DNA of 64,000 bases from Streptomyces sp. NBC_00663 (GTDB lineage: Bacteria; Actinomycetota; Actinomycetes; Streptomycetales; Streptomycetaceae), in NCBI RefSeq assembly GCF_036226885.1, contig NZ_CP109027.1:930001-994000 (forward strand), in the 5' to 3' direction. Every line of letters starts with the position of its first letter. Position 1 is the stretch's first letter. This document shows positions 36,852 through 45,630 of the stretch, one piece after another. A model generated the notes under the pieces. That model was not told the DNA's origin. It did no database searches and saw only the letters and a program-made list of their open reading frames with translations. A program made the translations under genes and the position numbers.

Positions 36852-37898
36852 ATGACCATCTCGCCAGACGCTCTGCTCGCCCGCACCCGGGAACTCGCCG
36901 ACAGCCTCCTCGTCCCCGACGCGGCGCGGGTCGACCAGGGTGAGGTGCCCGCGAGTCACCTCGACGCGATCCGCCGGTCGGGTGTCCTCGGGGTGAGCTC
37001 GCCCGAGGCGTACGGCGGGGCGGGCGCCCCCGACTCGGTGGCCCGGGAGATCCAGGAGATCCTGGCCGGGGCGTGCGGCTCGACCTGGTTCGTGCAGACC
37101 CAGCACCACACACCGGTGCGGATGCTGGCGAAGTCCCGACTCCCGGTGCGGGAAAGGCTGTTGCGGCCCCTGGCGTCGGGCGAGCGGCTGGCCGGGATCG
37201 CGTACGCCCATGTCCGTTCCTTCCCCCGGGTCCCCGTGCGGGCGACCGCGGAGAGCGACGGCTGGCGGTTCGACGGGACCGTGCCCTGGTACACGGGCTG
37301 GGGTCTGAACGACGTGATGCTGCTCGCGGGTGTGACGGACTCCGCGGAGATCGTGTTCGCGTTCGCCGACGCGCGGGAGCAGCCGGGGGTGCGCGCGTCG
37401 GAGCCGATGCGGCTGGCGGCGTTCACGGCCGCCCGTACGGTCTCCCTGGAGCTGGACGGCCTGTGGCTGCCGGAGTCGTCGGTGGTGCTGCGCACCCCGC
37501 AGGAGGAGTTCGCCCTCCTCGACATCCCCCGGAGCACCAACACCTCCCCGGCCGTCTTCGGGGTGACGTACGCCGCGCTGCGCGTGCTGGAGGGCGGCGG
37601 CGAAGCGGAGACGGCCGGTGCGCTGCGCGTCCGCGTCGAGGAGGTGCGCCGGGCGGCGTACGAGCTGGCCGACCACCCCGTCGCGCACGAGCACGTCGAG
37701 GAGCGGCTCGCCCTCAGGACACGCGCGTACGACCTGATGCGGGCGGCCACGACGGCGGCGGTCGTGGCCGGCGGCGGCCGCACCATGGATCTGCGCAACC
37801 CGGCCCAACGCCTGGCCCGCGAGGGGATGTTCCTGCTGATCCAGGGCCAGACGTCGGTGGTGCGGCGGGCGCATCTGGACGCGCTGGCGGACCGCTAG
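36852..37898 (+). CDS. Acyl-CoA dehydrogenase-fold flavoprotein (short form)
   Basis: 348 residues with the acyl-CoA dehydrogenase layout: [66 protein letters not shown] and the final helices with [20 protein letters not shown]. It resembles the DszC/SfnB side of the family more than fatty-acid enzymes. The ATG is at 36852. It overlaps the last gene of the sulfur operon (37895-37898), tail to tail, and may serve the same sulfur-scavenging purpose. Confidence 0.78.
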   Translation: MTISPDALLARTRELADSLLVPDAARVDQGEVPASHLDAIRRSGVLGVSSPEAYGGAGAPDSVAREIQEILAGACGSTWFVQTQHHTPVRMLAKSRLPVRERLLRPLASGERLAGIAYAHVRSFPRVPVRATAESDGWRFDGTVPWYTGWGLNDVMLLAGVTDSAEIVFAFADAREQPGVRASEPMRLAAFTAARTVSLELDGLWLPESSVVLRTPQEEFALLDIPRSTNTSPAVFGVTYAALRVLEGGGEAETAGALRVRVEEVRRAAYELADHPVAHEHVEERLALRTRAYDLMRAATTAAVVAGGGRTMDLRNPAQRLAREGMFLLIQGQTSVVRRAHLDALADR

Positions 37899-38719
37899 TC
37901 CAGGAAGTCGAGCAGGGCGGCGGTCAGTTCCGCCGGGGCGTCCTCCTGTACGAGGTGGCCGGCGCCGGCGATGAGTTCGAGCCGTGCGCCCGGGATGCGG
38001 GCGGCGAGTTCGTGGCCCTTGGCGACCGGGATCCAGGTGTCGTCCTCGCCCCAGCAGATCAGGGTCGGGAGGGCGATCTGCGCGTACCGGTCCTCGAGTT
38101 CGTCGGTGTACCGCTGGTCCGCCTGGGCGATCTGCCGGTAGAAGGCGGCCTGTCCCGGATCACCGAGCCAGGGCTGGACGAGCCGGTCGAGGACGGCGGG
38201 GTGCAGGCCGGGGCTGCTGGCCGAGGTCACGTACTCGCGCACGAGGGCCCGGTGCAGTGCGGGCGGGAGTTGTTCGAAGACGTCCGAGGACGTGCCGACG
38301 AGCCGGAAGAACGGCGACCCCCAGGGGGCCAGCGCGACCGGATCGACCAGCGCGAGCGAGTGGTAGCGGGCGCCGTGCAGCAGATGCGCCCGCAGGGACA
38401 CCGCGCCGCCGAAGTCATGGGCCACGACCCGGGGTTCGTCCAGGCCCCAGTGCGCCAGCAGCTCGGTGAAGACCCTCCCCTGGGCGGCCAGGGAGACGTC
38501 CTGACCGGCAGACATCTCCGAGGTCCCGTACCCGGGCATGTCCCACACGAACACCTCGTACTGGCGGGCGAGCGAGCGGGCCACGGCACGCCACACGTAC
38601 GAGGAGAAGGGCGTGCCGTGGTTGAGGACGACGGGGGCGCGACCGGGCTCCCCGAGGCTGTCCCAGCGGACCTCCCCGGATGTGCCGCGGTAGGTCCTGG
38701 TCAGTTGCCACTCACCCAC
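37895..38719 (-). CDS. Alpha/beta-hydrolase (haloalkane dehalogenase-like)
   Basis: 274 residues. Oxyanion region VVLNHGTPFSSYVWR, nucleophile elbow VVAHDFGGAVSLR (Asp in place of Ser, as in dehalogenases and epoxide hydrolases), LICWGEDDTWIPVA (acid) and GAGHLVQEDAP (catalytic His). It hydrolyses a carbon-halogen, epoxide or ester bond. The GTG at 38719 has AGGAG upstream. It is the last gene of the organosulfur operon, 41 bp after the SsuD-like gene, so its substrate may be a product of that pathway. Confidence 0.85.
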   Translation of the reverse strand: MGEWQLTRTYRGTSGEVRWDSLGEPGRAPVVLNHGTPFSSYVWRAVARSLARQYEVFVWDMPGYGTSEMSAGQDVSLAAQGRVFTELLAHWGLDEPRVVAHDFGGAVSLRAHLLHGARYHSLALVDPVALAPWGSPFFRLVGTSSDVFEQLPPALHRALVREYVTSASSPGLHPAVLDRLVQPWLGDPGQAAFYRQIAQADQRYTDELEDRYAQIALPTLICWGEDDTWIPVAKGHELAARIPGARLELIAGAGHLVQEDAPAELTAALLDFLD

Positions 38720-38760
38720 GGATTCGCTCCTCTCGATACGCGCCCGGCAGAGCGCCGGCC

Positions 38761-39906
38761 TCAGCCCGCGAACGGCACCTGTGCCGAAGGTGTGGCCTCC
38801 TTCCCGGCCGGGTGGCGCCACAAACCCTGTGCGGCGAGCCGCGGCAGCACTCCCTCGCCGAACCAGTACGCCTCCTCCAGGTGCGGGTAGCCGGAGAGGA
38901 CGAACTCGTCGATGCCGAGGGCGTGGTACTCCTTGATCCGCTCGGCGACCTCGTCGTGGCTGCCGACCAGCGCGGTTCCCGCGCCGCCGCGCACCAGGCC
39001 GATGCCGGCCCAGAGGTTGGGGTGGATCTCCAGGCCGTCGCGGTGGCCGCCGCCGTGCAGGGCGAGCATGCGCTGCTGTCCCTCGGACTCGCTGCGGGCG
39101 AGCCCGGCCTGCACGGACCTGACGGTCTCGGGGTCGAAGCCGTCGAGAAGTCGGTTCGCCTCGGCCCACGCCTGTTCGGAGGTGTCGCGGGTGATGACGT
39201 GCAGCCGGATGCCGAAGCGGAGGGTGCGGCCGTGCCGCGCCGCCAGCCCTCGGACCCACGCGATCTTCTCCGCCACCTGCGCGGGCGGCTCGCCCCAGGT
39301 GAGGTACACGTCGACGTGCTTGGCCGCGACCTCCCCGGCGAGGGGCGAGGAGCCGCCGAAGTACACCTCGGGCACCGGGTCGGGCACCCGGGCCAGCCTC
39401 GCGTCCTCGACCCTGAGGTGCTCGCCGTGAAGGTCGACGGTCTTGCCGTCCCACAACCCCCGTACGACCTCCAGGAATTCGTCGGTACGGCGGTAGCGGC
39501 CGTCCTTGTCGAGGAAGTCGCCGTAGGCCCGCTGCTCGTGGCTCTCACCGCCGGTGACGACGTTCAGCAGGAGCCGTCCGCCGGACTGCCGCTGGAAGGT
39601 GGACGCCATCTGCGCGGCGAGCGTGGGCGAGACGAAGCCGGGGCGGAAGGCGACCAGGAACTTCAGGCGCTCGGTGTGCTGGCTGACCATGGCGGTCGTC
39701 AGCCACGCGTCCTCGCACCAGGCGCCGGTCGGCGTGAGCGCGCCGACGAAGCCGAGATCCTCGGCGGCGCGGGCGATCTGGCTCAGATAGGCCACCGTCG
39801 GCGGCCGGTCCCGTCCGGAGACGGTGGCCGGGGTGCCGTGGCCGCCGCCGACGACGTGCCGGCTGTCGCCGTTGGTGGGCAGGAACCAGTGGAAGGTGAG
39901 GGACAC
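38761..39906 (-). CDS. ssuD: FMNH2-dependent alkanesulfonate monooxygenase (SsuD-like)
   Basis: 381 residues of the bacterial-luciferase family: LTFHWFLPTNGDSRHVVGG at the N-terminus, VAFRPGFVSPTLAAQMASTF, GGRLLLNVVTGGESHEQRAYGDFL (a Thr/Gly/Glu signature region), and VGSHDEVAERIKEYHALGIDEFVLSGYPHLEEAYW. SsuD cleaves alkanesulfonates to aldehyde and sulfite with FMNH2 from SsuE. The GTG start has GGAG upstream on the minus strand. It lies between the SfnB-like and hydrolase genes in the operon. Confidence 0.93.
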   Translation of the reverse strand: MSLTFHWFLPTNGDSRHVVGGGHGTPATVSGRDRPPTVAYLSQIARAAEDLGFVGALTPTGAWCEDAWLTTAMVSQHTERLKFLVAFRPGFVSPTLAAQMASTFQRQSGGRLLLNVVTGGESHEQRAYGDFLDKDGRYRRTDEFLEVVRGLWDGKTVDLHGEHLRVEDARLARVPDPVPEVYFGGSSPLAGEVAAKHVDVYLTWGEPPAQVAEKIAWVRGLAARHGRTLRFGIRLHVITRDTSEQAWAEANRLLDGFDPETVRSVQAGLARSESEGQQRMLALHGGGHRDGLEIHPNLWAGIGLVRGGAGTALVGSHDEVAERIKEYHALGIDEFVLSGYPHLEEAYWFGEGVLPRLAAQGLWRHPAGKEATPSAQVPFAG

Positions 39907-39928
39907 GTGGGGGTCTCCGATCGATGGG

Positions 39929-41113
39929 CTACAGCAGACCGTGCCGGGGTGGCCGGGTGCCGTTGAGCACGTACCGGCCGATGTGCTGGATCTTCCAGCG
40001 GGTCGGGTCGTGCAGGGTGTGGGTGCGGGCGTCGCGCCAATGGCGGTGCAGATTGAGGGAGTTGAGGGCGGAGCGTGTGCCCGACACCTCGAAGAGCGCG
40101 CTTGCCACGTCCACGGCGGCCTGAGCCGCCAGCACCTTGGCGGCGGCCACGGCGACGGACGCCTCGGCCGCCGAGTCGTCGGTGAGCCCGGCCCCGGCGG
40201 CCTGCACCGTGCGGGCCGCCTCGCGCAACAACGCCTCCGCCGCGCGCACTTGGACGGCCAGCTCGCCGAACCGCTGGATCAGGAGCGGGTCTTCCGCGGC
40301 CGTGTCGAAGCCGCTCTCGAACCACGGCCGGCTTGTCGTCCGCACGAACTCCGCCGCCTCCGCCAGCGCTCCCCCGGCGATGCCCGCGTCGATGGCGGCG
40401 TGCAACAACTGGGCCACCGCGCCGTGCAGTTGAGGGCCTTCGAAGGTGAGGTGATGAGGAAGGACCCGGTCGGCCGGGACCTCCACGCCGTCGAGGCGGA
40501 CGGTGCCGCTGGCGGTGGTGCGCTGGCCGAGACCGTCCCAGTCGTCGACCACCGTCACGCCCGCGGCGTCCCGGGGCACGTACGCGACATGGAGTCTGTC
40601 GTCCTCGGCGCGGGCGAGCACGGGGATCCAGTCGGCGAACAGGGCGCCCGTGGAGTAGTGCTTGACGCCGTCGAGGACGTACGAGCCGTCCGCCTGCGGG
40701 GTCAGGCGGGTGCGGATGTCCTGGACGTGCCGGGTGCCCGCCTCCGACTGGGCGTTGCCGAAGCGGCGGCCCGCGAGGAGTTCGGCGAAGAAGAACTTCC
40801 GCTGCTCCTCGGTGCCCTGACGGCAGATCACATTGACGTAGGCGAAGTGGCTCTGCGGGATCTGGGCGAGGCTGCCGTCGGCGGTGCCGAGCAGCCGGAA
40901 GATCTCGGCGAGCGTGGTCGCGCCGACGTCCGCTCCCCCGTGGTCGGCGGGGACGGTGACGGCGAGCAGGCCGGACGCGGAGAGCCGGTCCAACTCGGCG
41001 TGCGGCAGCCTGCGTTCGACGTCCCGTGCGGAGGCTCCGGCGCGGAACTCGTCGGCCAGGGCCGCCGCGACGGCGAGGGCCTCCGCGTCGTCGGCGATCA
41101 CATGGGCGGTCAT
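39929..41113 (-). CDS. sfnB: SfnB-family sulfur acquisition flavoprotein
   Basis: 394 residues of the acyl-CoA dehydrogenase fold. LSASGLLAVTVPADHGGADVG, GSLAQIPQSHFAYVNVICRQG, SEAGTRHVQDIRTRLTPQ, KHYSTGALFADWIPVLAR and VDDWDGLGQRTTASGTVRLDGVEV are typical of SfnB and DszC-like monooxygenases rather than fatty-acid dehydrogenases. It is thought to help with dimethyl sulfone or related organosulfur use. The ATG at 41113 lies 7 bp after the flavin reductase stop, so the two are tightly coupled. Confidence 0.88.
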   Translation of the reverse strand: MTAHVIADDAEALAVAAALADEFRAGASARDVERRLPHAELDRLSASGLLAVTVPADHGGADVGATTLAEIFRLLGTADGSLAQIPQSHFAYVNVICRQGTEEQRKFFFAELLAGRRFGNAQSEAGTRHVQDIRTRLTPQADGSYVLDGVKHYSTGALFADWIPVLARAEDDRLHVAYVPRDAAGVTVVDDWDGLGQRTTASGTVRLDGVEVPADRVLPHHLTFEGPQLHGAVAQLLHAAIDAGIAGGALAEAAEFVRTTSRPWFESGFDTAAEDPLLIQRFGELAVQVRAAEALLREAARTVQAAGAGLTDDSAAEASVAVAAAKVLAAQAAVDVASALFEVSGTRSALNSLNLHRHWRDARTHTLHDPTRWKIQHIGRYVLNGTRPPRHGLL

Positions 41114-41120
41114 CGGGGGC

Positions 41121-41675
41121 TCAGCTCGCCGCGGCCAGGACCGGGGTGCGGCCGAGGGCGGTCGAGAACCGGTCGACGATCTGGGCGAGGGCGTCGCGGG
41201 TGGCCGTGGCGACGCTCACGGTCCCGTCGTCGTGCACGGTGATGTCCTTGTCGAGGGTGAACCAGCCCTGGACGATGTGGTCGGCGCCCATGGAGTTGAG
41301 GACCGGCCGCAGGGCGTAGTCGAGGGCCAGCACATGGGCGGTACTGCCGCCGGTGGCGAGCGGGAGCACGGTCTTGCCGGTGAGGGCGTACTGCGGCAGC
41401 AGGTCGAGGAGGGCCTTCAGGACGCCGGAGTACGACGCCTTGTAGACGGGGGTGCCGACGACGACGCCGTCGGCGCGGGCGAACAGCTCGGTGGCCTCGA
41501 CGATCGCCGGGTGCTTGAAGTCGGCGCCGAGGAGGGCCTCGGCGGGGATGGTGCGGACGTCGAGGGGGATCACCTGGTGGCCCTGGGCGGTGAGCCGCTG
41601 GTCGAGGTGGCGCAGCAGGCGGTTGGTGCGGGAGGAGGCGGAGGGGCTGCCGGAGACGGACAGGACGGTGGCCAT
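41121..41675 (-). CDS. ssuE: NADPH-dependent FMN reductase (SsuE-like)
   Basis: 184 residues of the flavodoxin fold: VLSVSGSPSASSRTNRLL (FMN phosphate loop), ADGVVVGTPVYKASYSGVLKALLDLLPQYAL and KTVLPLATGGSTAHVLALDYALRPVL. It supplies FMNH2 to the monooxygenases around it. SGSPS and the GTPVYKASYSG segment are shared with SsuE. The ATG lies 62 bp after the DszC-like stop. Confidence 0.93.
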   Translation of the reverse strand: MATVLSVSGSPSASSRTNRLLRHLDQRLTAQGHQVIPLDVRTIPAEALLGADFKHPAIVEATELFARADGVVVGTPVYKASYSGVLKALLDLLPQYALTGKTVLPLATGGSTAHVLALDYALRPVLNSMGADHIVQGWFTLDKDITVHDDGTVSVATATRDALAQIVDRFSTALGRTPVLAAAS

Positions 41676-41737
41676 GGGTCCTCTTTCGGGGAGGCGGGGC
41701 GCCCCCGGTTCAGGCGGGGGCGCCCCTGGGGAAGCGG

Positions 41738-42955
41738 TCAGGAGTACCAGGTGGGTTCGGGCAGTTCGCCTTCGAGGACCCAGCGGCCGACCTCGCGGCG
41801 CTTGTAGGCGACGGGGTCGTGGAGGGTGTGGGTGCGGAGGTTGCGCCAGAACCGGTCCAGGCCCTCGGTGGTGGCCGTGGAGCGGGCGCCGGTGACCTCG
41901 AAGATGCGGTTCGAGATCTCCAGGGCGACATCGGTGGCCCGGGCCTTCACGGCCGCCACCCGTACCTCGAAGTCGCCGCGCGTCTGCTCGGTGACCGCGT
42001 CGGGGTCGTCGTGCAGTGTCTGTCCCTCGGCGGCGACGGCGTCGGCGAGCGCCTCGACGGCCCACAGCTTGGCGGTGAGGTCGCCGTAGATGTCGATGAC
42101 GTACGGCTCGTCGACCGCGCGCTCATGTCCGCCGTGCAGCCAGGAGCGGGACTTGGTGCGGGTGTAGGCGGCGGCCGTCTCCAGGGCGCCACCCGCGATC
42201 CCGAGGTAGAAGTTGACGAAGACCAGCTGGATGGTGGGGACGTTGAGGGTGTTGTAGGTGCGCGGCCGGAACTGCTTGTCGACGTAACCGGCCGCCGACG
42301 ACCACGGCGTCCGGACTCCGTCGAGGGTGACGCCGCCGCTCTCGGTGAGCCGCTGGCCGATGTTGTCCCAGTCGTCGTGGAAGGTGAGCCCCTCGCTGTC
42401 GGAGGGCACGATCGCGAAGACATGCTGGTCGGTGCCTTCGAGGACGCCTTCCAGGACGGTGACGTCGGAGACCTTGCTGCCGGTGGAGAAGGTCTTGCGG
42501 CCGGTGAAGACGAGGTCGTCGCCGTCCTCGGTGACGATCACGTCCTTGTCGCGGGGGTTGACGGCCCCGCCGAAGAACCAGCGGCCCCGGGCGGCCTCGG
42601 CCTCCACGTGCTCCCACTGTTCGCGGGTGCCGACCAGGCGGGCGGCCCAGTTCCAGAGGTAGTGGTAGCCGAGGAGCTGGCCGATCGAACCGTCGGCCTT
42701 GGCGACCTCACGGACGACCCGGTACGCGGTGGGCCAGTCCTGGCCCGCGCCGCCGTGCTCCGTGGGGCCGAGCAGGGTGACGAGACCGGCGTCCTTGAGC
42801 AGCTGGACCTCGGCGTACGGGGTGGCGCCGGCCCGGTCGCGGGCGGCGGCGTCGGTGGCGAGGACGGCGGCGACCTCGGCGGCGCGGGCGATCCAGTCCT
42901 CGGCGGTCCGGGGGGCGGGACGGCTGTGCCAGTCGGTGTCGGTGACGGTGCTCAT
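41738..42955 (-). CDS. DszC/SfnB-like flavin-dependent monooxygenase
   Basis: 405 residues, acyl-CoA dehydrogenase fold. Landmarks: DAGLVTLLGPTEHGGAGQDW, ADGSIGQLLGYHYLWNWAAR, WFFGGAVNPRDKDVIV, FTGRKTFSTGSKVSDVTVLEG and FHDDWDNIGQRLTESGGVTLDGV, and the C-terminal RNLRTHTLHDPVAYKRREVGRWVL. The last motif recurs in the SfnB-like gene and belongs to the dibenzothiophene monooxygenase (DszC) group, which oxidises organosulfur with FMNH2. It follows sfnG by 13 bp. It is not a duplicate of sfnB; identity looks moderate. Confidence 0.88.
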   Translation of the reverse strand: MSTVTDTDWHSRPAPRTAEDWIARAAEVAAVLATDAAARDRAGATPYAEVQLLKDAGLVTLLGPTEHGGAGQDWPTAYRVVREVAKADGSIGQLLGYHYLWNWAARLVGTREQWEHVEAEAARGRWFFGGAVNPRDKDVIVTEDGDDLVFTGRKTFSTGSKVSDVTVLEGVLEGTDQHVFAIVPSDSEGLTFHDDWDNIGQRLTESGGVTLDGVRTPWSSAAGYVDKQFRPRTYNTLNVPTIQLVFVNFYLGIAGGALETAAAYTRTKSRSWLHGGHERAVDEPYVIDIYGDLTAKLWAVEALADAVAAEGQTLHDDPDAVTEQTRGDFEVRVAAVKARATDVALEISNRIFEVTGARSTATTEGLDRFWRNLRTHTLHDPVAYKRREVGRWVLEGELPEPTWYS

Positions 42956-42968
42956 GTCGGTTGCCTCC

Positions 42969-44078
42969 TCAGACCTGGGCGGGGACGGACTCGGGGAGCT
43001 GGGCCTCCAGCTCGCGTACCAGCGGCAGCACCCGCTTGCCGAAGTACTCGACCTCCTCGTGGTAGTGCAGGAAGCCGAGGAGGAAGAGGTCGACGCCGAG
43101 CTTCTTGTAGGCGACGATCCGCTCGGCGATCTGCTCCGGGGTGCCGATGAGGCCGGTGCGGAAGCCGTCGTTGTACTGGACGAGGTCCTCGAACGAGGAG
43201 TCCTGCCACATGCCCTTCTTGTCGGCGGTGGACTGGCCCGCCTGCCTCACCGCGGCGCCGAAGCCCTCGACGGCCTCGGTGTCGGCCCGGGCGACGATCT
43301 CGCGCAGGGTGTCGCGGGCCTCGGCCTCGGTGTCGCGGGCGATGAGGAAGGCGTTGAGCCCGAACTTCGGTGCGGTGCGGCCGACTTCGGCGGCGGACTT
43401 GCGGACGTCGTCGATCTGCTCGACGACCCCGTCGAAGTCCTGGCCGTTGGAGAAGTACCAGTCGGAGACCCGGCCGGCCATGGCGCGGGCGGCGGTGGAG
43501 TTGCCGCCCTGGAAGATCTCCGGGTGGGGGCGTTCGGGGGTGTTGAGGGGCTTGGGCTTGAGGGAGAAGTCACGCAACCGGTAGAAGTCTCCGGCGAGTT
43601 CGGTGTGGTCCTCGGTCCAGATCTGGCGGAGGGCGCGGATGAATTCCTCGGAGCGGCGGTAGCGCTCGTCGTGCTCCAGCCAGGGCTCGCCGAGGGCGGT
43701 GAACTCGCCCTTGAACCAGCCGGAGACGACGTTGACGGCGAAGCGGCCGTTCGACAAGTGGTCGGCGGTGGCGCCGAGTTTGGCGAGGACGCCGGGGTGC
43801 CACAGGCCGGGGTGGACGGCGGCGATGACCTTCAGGCGCTCGGTGGCGAGGAGCAGGGCGAGGCTGAAACTGGTCGACTCGTGCTGGTACTCGGCGCCGT
43901 AGCTGGCCATGTAGCGGACCTGGCTGAGCGCGTAGTCGAAGCCGTTGTTCTCGGCGAGGACGGCGAGTTCGCGGTTGTAGTCGTAACCCCAGTCGGTGCG
44001 CTGCTCGATCCTGCTGGTGACGAGTCCCCCGCTGACGTTGGGGACCCAGTAGGCGAATGTGACGGGCTCTGCGGGCAT
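42969..44078 (-). CDS. sfnG: Dimethyl sulfone monooxygenase SfnG-like (FMNH2-dependent)
   Basis: 369 residues, luciferase-like. VTFAYWVPNVSGGLVTSRIEQRTDWGYDYN at the N-terminus marks SfnG; NNGFDYALSQVRYMASYG, FAVNVVSGWFKGEFTALGEPW and HPEIFQGGNSTAARAMA follow. The enzyme converts dimethyl sulfone to methanesulfinate, which then feeds SsuD-type enzymes. I use the ATG at 44078, with AGGAG 7 bases upstream, instead of the ATG at 44111. It is the first structural gene of the operon, ~110 bp after the Cys leader peptide. Confidence 0.92.
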   Translation of the reverse strand: MPAEPVTFAYWVPNVSGGLVTSRIEQRTDWGYDYNRELAVLAENNGFDYALSQVRYMASYGAEYQHESTSFSLALLLATERLKVIAAVHPGLWHPGVLAKLGATADHLSNGRFAVNVVSGWFKGEFTALGEPWLEHDERYRRSEEFIRALRQIWTEDHTELAGDFYRLRDFSLKPKPLNTPERPHPEIFQGGNSTAARAMAGRVSDWYFSNGQDFDGVVEQIDDVRKSAAEVGRTAPKFGLNAFLIARDTEAEARDTLREIVARADTEAVEGFGAAVRQAGQSTADKKGMWQDSSFEDLVQYNDGFRTGLIGTPEQIAERIVAYKKLGVDLFLLGFLHYHEEVEYFGKRVLPLVRELEAQLPESVPAQV

Positions 44079-44111
44079 GCGGAACTCCTGTTGCGGAATG
44101 TTTTCGGGCAC

Positions 44112-44150
44112 GCCGAATTCAGGAAATGCGCGGGCGCAGTGAATTCAGGC
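44112..44150 (-). promoter_or_regulatory. Stem-loop between leader peptide and sfnG, possible attenuator
   Basis: On the minus strand GCCTGAATTC is followed 20 bases later by GAATTCGGC, giving a 9-bp stem with a single bulge, located after the leader peptide stop and before the sfnG ribosome site. An alternative structure formed when ribosomes stall on the leader Cys codons could expose or hide it. No T-run follows, so it may act on translation or through Rho. Confidence 0.45.
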
Positions 44151-44187
44151 GGGAAAACGGAGGGAGCGCGGCGAATCTGTGGAGTGA

Positions 44188-44271
44188 TCAGGCCGCGGGG
44201 CAACAGGAGGCGCTGGAAACCCGTGCGAGGTCGACATGGCGTCGCCGCGTGAGGTCCAGTCGCATCTTCAT
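44188..44271 (-). CDS. Cys-containing leader peptide of the sulfur operon
   Basis: 27 codons encode a peptide beginning MKMRLDLTRRR and continuing HVDLARVSSASCCPAA, then TGA. The core RRRHVDLxRVSSAxC is the signature of the actinobacterial leader peptides found upstream of sulfur-assimilation and related genes. Here two adjacent Cys codons follow. Slow decoding of those codons when cysteine is short would change folding of the following RNA, as shown for Ms4533A-type leaders. It lies ~110 bp upstream of sfnG on the same strand. Confidence 0.88.
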   Translation of the reverse strand: MKMRLDLTRRRHVDLARVSSASCCPAA

Positions 44272-44409
44272 GTCATCGATCGTCGCAGTCCTCGTCGAGA
44301 AGCGTCAAGGAGAACCCGACCGGTCTCGCATCCCGGACCATTGAATTTCACGAACGTGTGACAGGGAAACCCTTGAACGCTCCGGGAAACCACCCGCATT
44401 CTGCGGGGT

Positions 44410-45330
44410 GTGCGTACCGAACAACTGGAATACATAGCGGCCGTGACCCGGCTCGGTTCGCTGCGCCGGGCCGCCGAGGAGCTGCGCCTTTCGCAGCCCG
44501 CGCTGAGCGAGACCGTGCGGAATCTGGAACGCGAGCTGGGCGTGGACCTCCTGGAGCGCAAACGCTCGGGCGCGACGATGAGTTCGGAGGGCCGGGAACT
44601 GCTGCCGCACATCATCAATGTGCTGGACGCGGTGGACCGGCTCAGGGAGGCGGCGGGCGAACAGCACCGCATCAGCCGGATGGTGCGGGTCGGCACGGTG
44701 AACGCGGCGACCGTGCCGCTACTCCTCCCGGCGGTGCGGGAGTTCCGCGCCACGCATCCGGTCACCCAGGTCGAGGTGGTCGGCGCCCAGCAGAGCGACA
44801 TCCACCGGGCGCTGGACGAGGGCGGGTTCGATCTCGGGCTCGTCAACCATCTGGAGGGCGACGACGTCCCGGCCGGCCTGGAGGGCACGGAGCTGCTGCG
44901 GGGCCGCCCGGTGGTGTGCCTGCGTCCGGACAGCCCCCTCGCCGCACGCGCCGCGCTGTCGGTGGCCGACCTGCTGGAGGTGCCGCTCGTCGCGATGCGC
45001 TCCGGCTATGTGATGCACCGCTATGTGCACCGGCTGCTGAACGGGCGGGCGCCGTCGTTCTCGTACTCCACCGACGGCGCCGAGATGGGCAAGCTGATGG
45101 TCGCGGAAGGGCTGGGGGTGACGGTCCTGCCGGACTTCAGCGTGATCGACGATCCCCTCGTACGCGGTGGTCTCCTCACGTACCGCCCGATCGCCGGGGA
45201 CGCGACGCGGGTCCTGCTGATGCTGCAACGGCGCCGGGCGGACCCGGTGCCGCGTGCGGTGCTGGAGCTGCACGAGGTGTTCGTGGCGCGGGCCCGGGCG
45301 CTGGGCGGCGCCCTGTCGGCCCGCGCCTGA
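44410..45330 (+). CDS. LysR-family regulator of the sulfur operon
   Basis: 306 residues. Helix-turn-helix: LEYIAAVTRLGSLRRAAEELRLSQPALSETVRNLERELGVDLLERKR (residues ~6-52). The effector domain starts at VRVGTVNAATVPLL and includes GADSDIHRALDEGGFDLGL-like architecture (read as QQSDIHRALDEGGFDLGLV). It starts with GTG at 44410, divergent from sfnG and its leader. By analogy with CysB, Cbl or SsuR it may respond to sulfate, APS or a sulfonate, but no ligand is visible. Confidence 0.9.
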   Translation: MRTEQLEYIAAVTRLGSLRRAAEELRLSQPALSETVRNLERELGVDLLERKRSGATMSSEGRELLPHIINVLDAVDRLREAAGEQHRISRMVRVGTVNAATVPLLLPAVREFRATHPVTQVEVVGAQQSDIHRALDEGGFDLGLVNHLEGDDVPAGLEGTELLRGRPVVCLRPDSPLAARAALSVADLLEVPLVAMRSGYVMHRYVHRLLNGRAPSFSYSTDGAEMGKLMVAEGLGVTVLPDFSVIDDPLVRGGLLTYRPIAGDATRVLLMLQRRRADPVPRAVLELHEVFVARARALGGALSARA

Positions 45331-45333
45331 GAG

Positions 45334-45549
45334 TCAGCTCCCTGCCCGGTCGTCCTCCCGGCCCGGCACCACCACGAGGAACGCGTCCGACTTCAGGTCC
45401 ATCACGACCGTCGCCGGCTCGCCCTCCGCGCGCCGCCGTGCCGCGAACTCCTCCGCCGGCCACGATCCGCGCGGAGCGCCTGCCGGGAATCGCTCCAACA
45501 CCTTCGCGCCCATAGCGGCGATCACCTCCGGCATCGATCTTCGGTTCAT
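45334..45549 (-). CDS. Small hypothetical protein, 71 residues
   Basis: The product contains MPEVIAAMGAKVLERFPAG, PRGSWPAEEFAARRRAEGEP and TVVMDLKSDAFLVVVPG. I believe similar small proteins occur in other streptomycetes but cannot name a family. Codon use is normal for the genome. It converges on the LysR gene with 3 bp between the stops and stands alone, ~80 bp upstream on its strand from the MMPL gene's end. Confidence 0.65.
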   Translation of the reverse strand: MNRRSMPEVIAAMGAKVLERFPAGAPRGSWPAEEFAARRRAEGEPATVVMDLKSDAFLVVVPGREDDRAGS

Positions 45550-45630
45550 CCTCGGTTCGGTACGACGGCGGTCCTCACCACCGTCGTACTCTCCGCTTGC
45601 CCGGGAACCGCGCGGACAGTCCCCCCGATG

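Larger units (their letters stand above)
44079..44409. other. Divergent regulatory region of the sulfur operon
   Basis: 331 bp between sfnG and the LysR gene. It holds a leader peptide on the minus strand (44188-44271), a stem-loop between it and sfnG (44112-44150), and presumably both promoters near 44280-44400. No other reading frame looks real. Confidence 0.6.
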
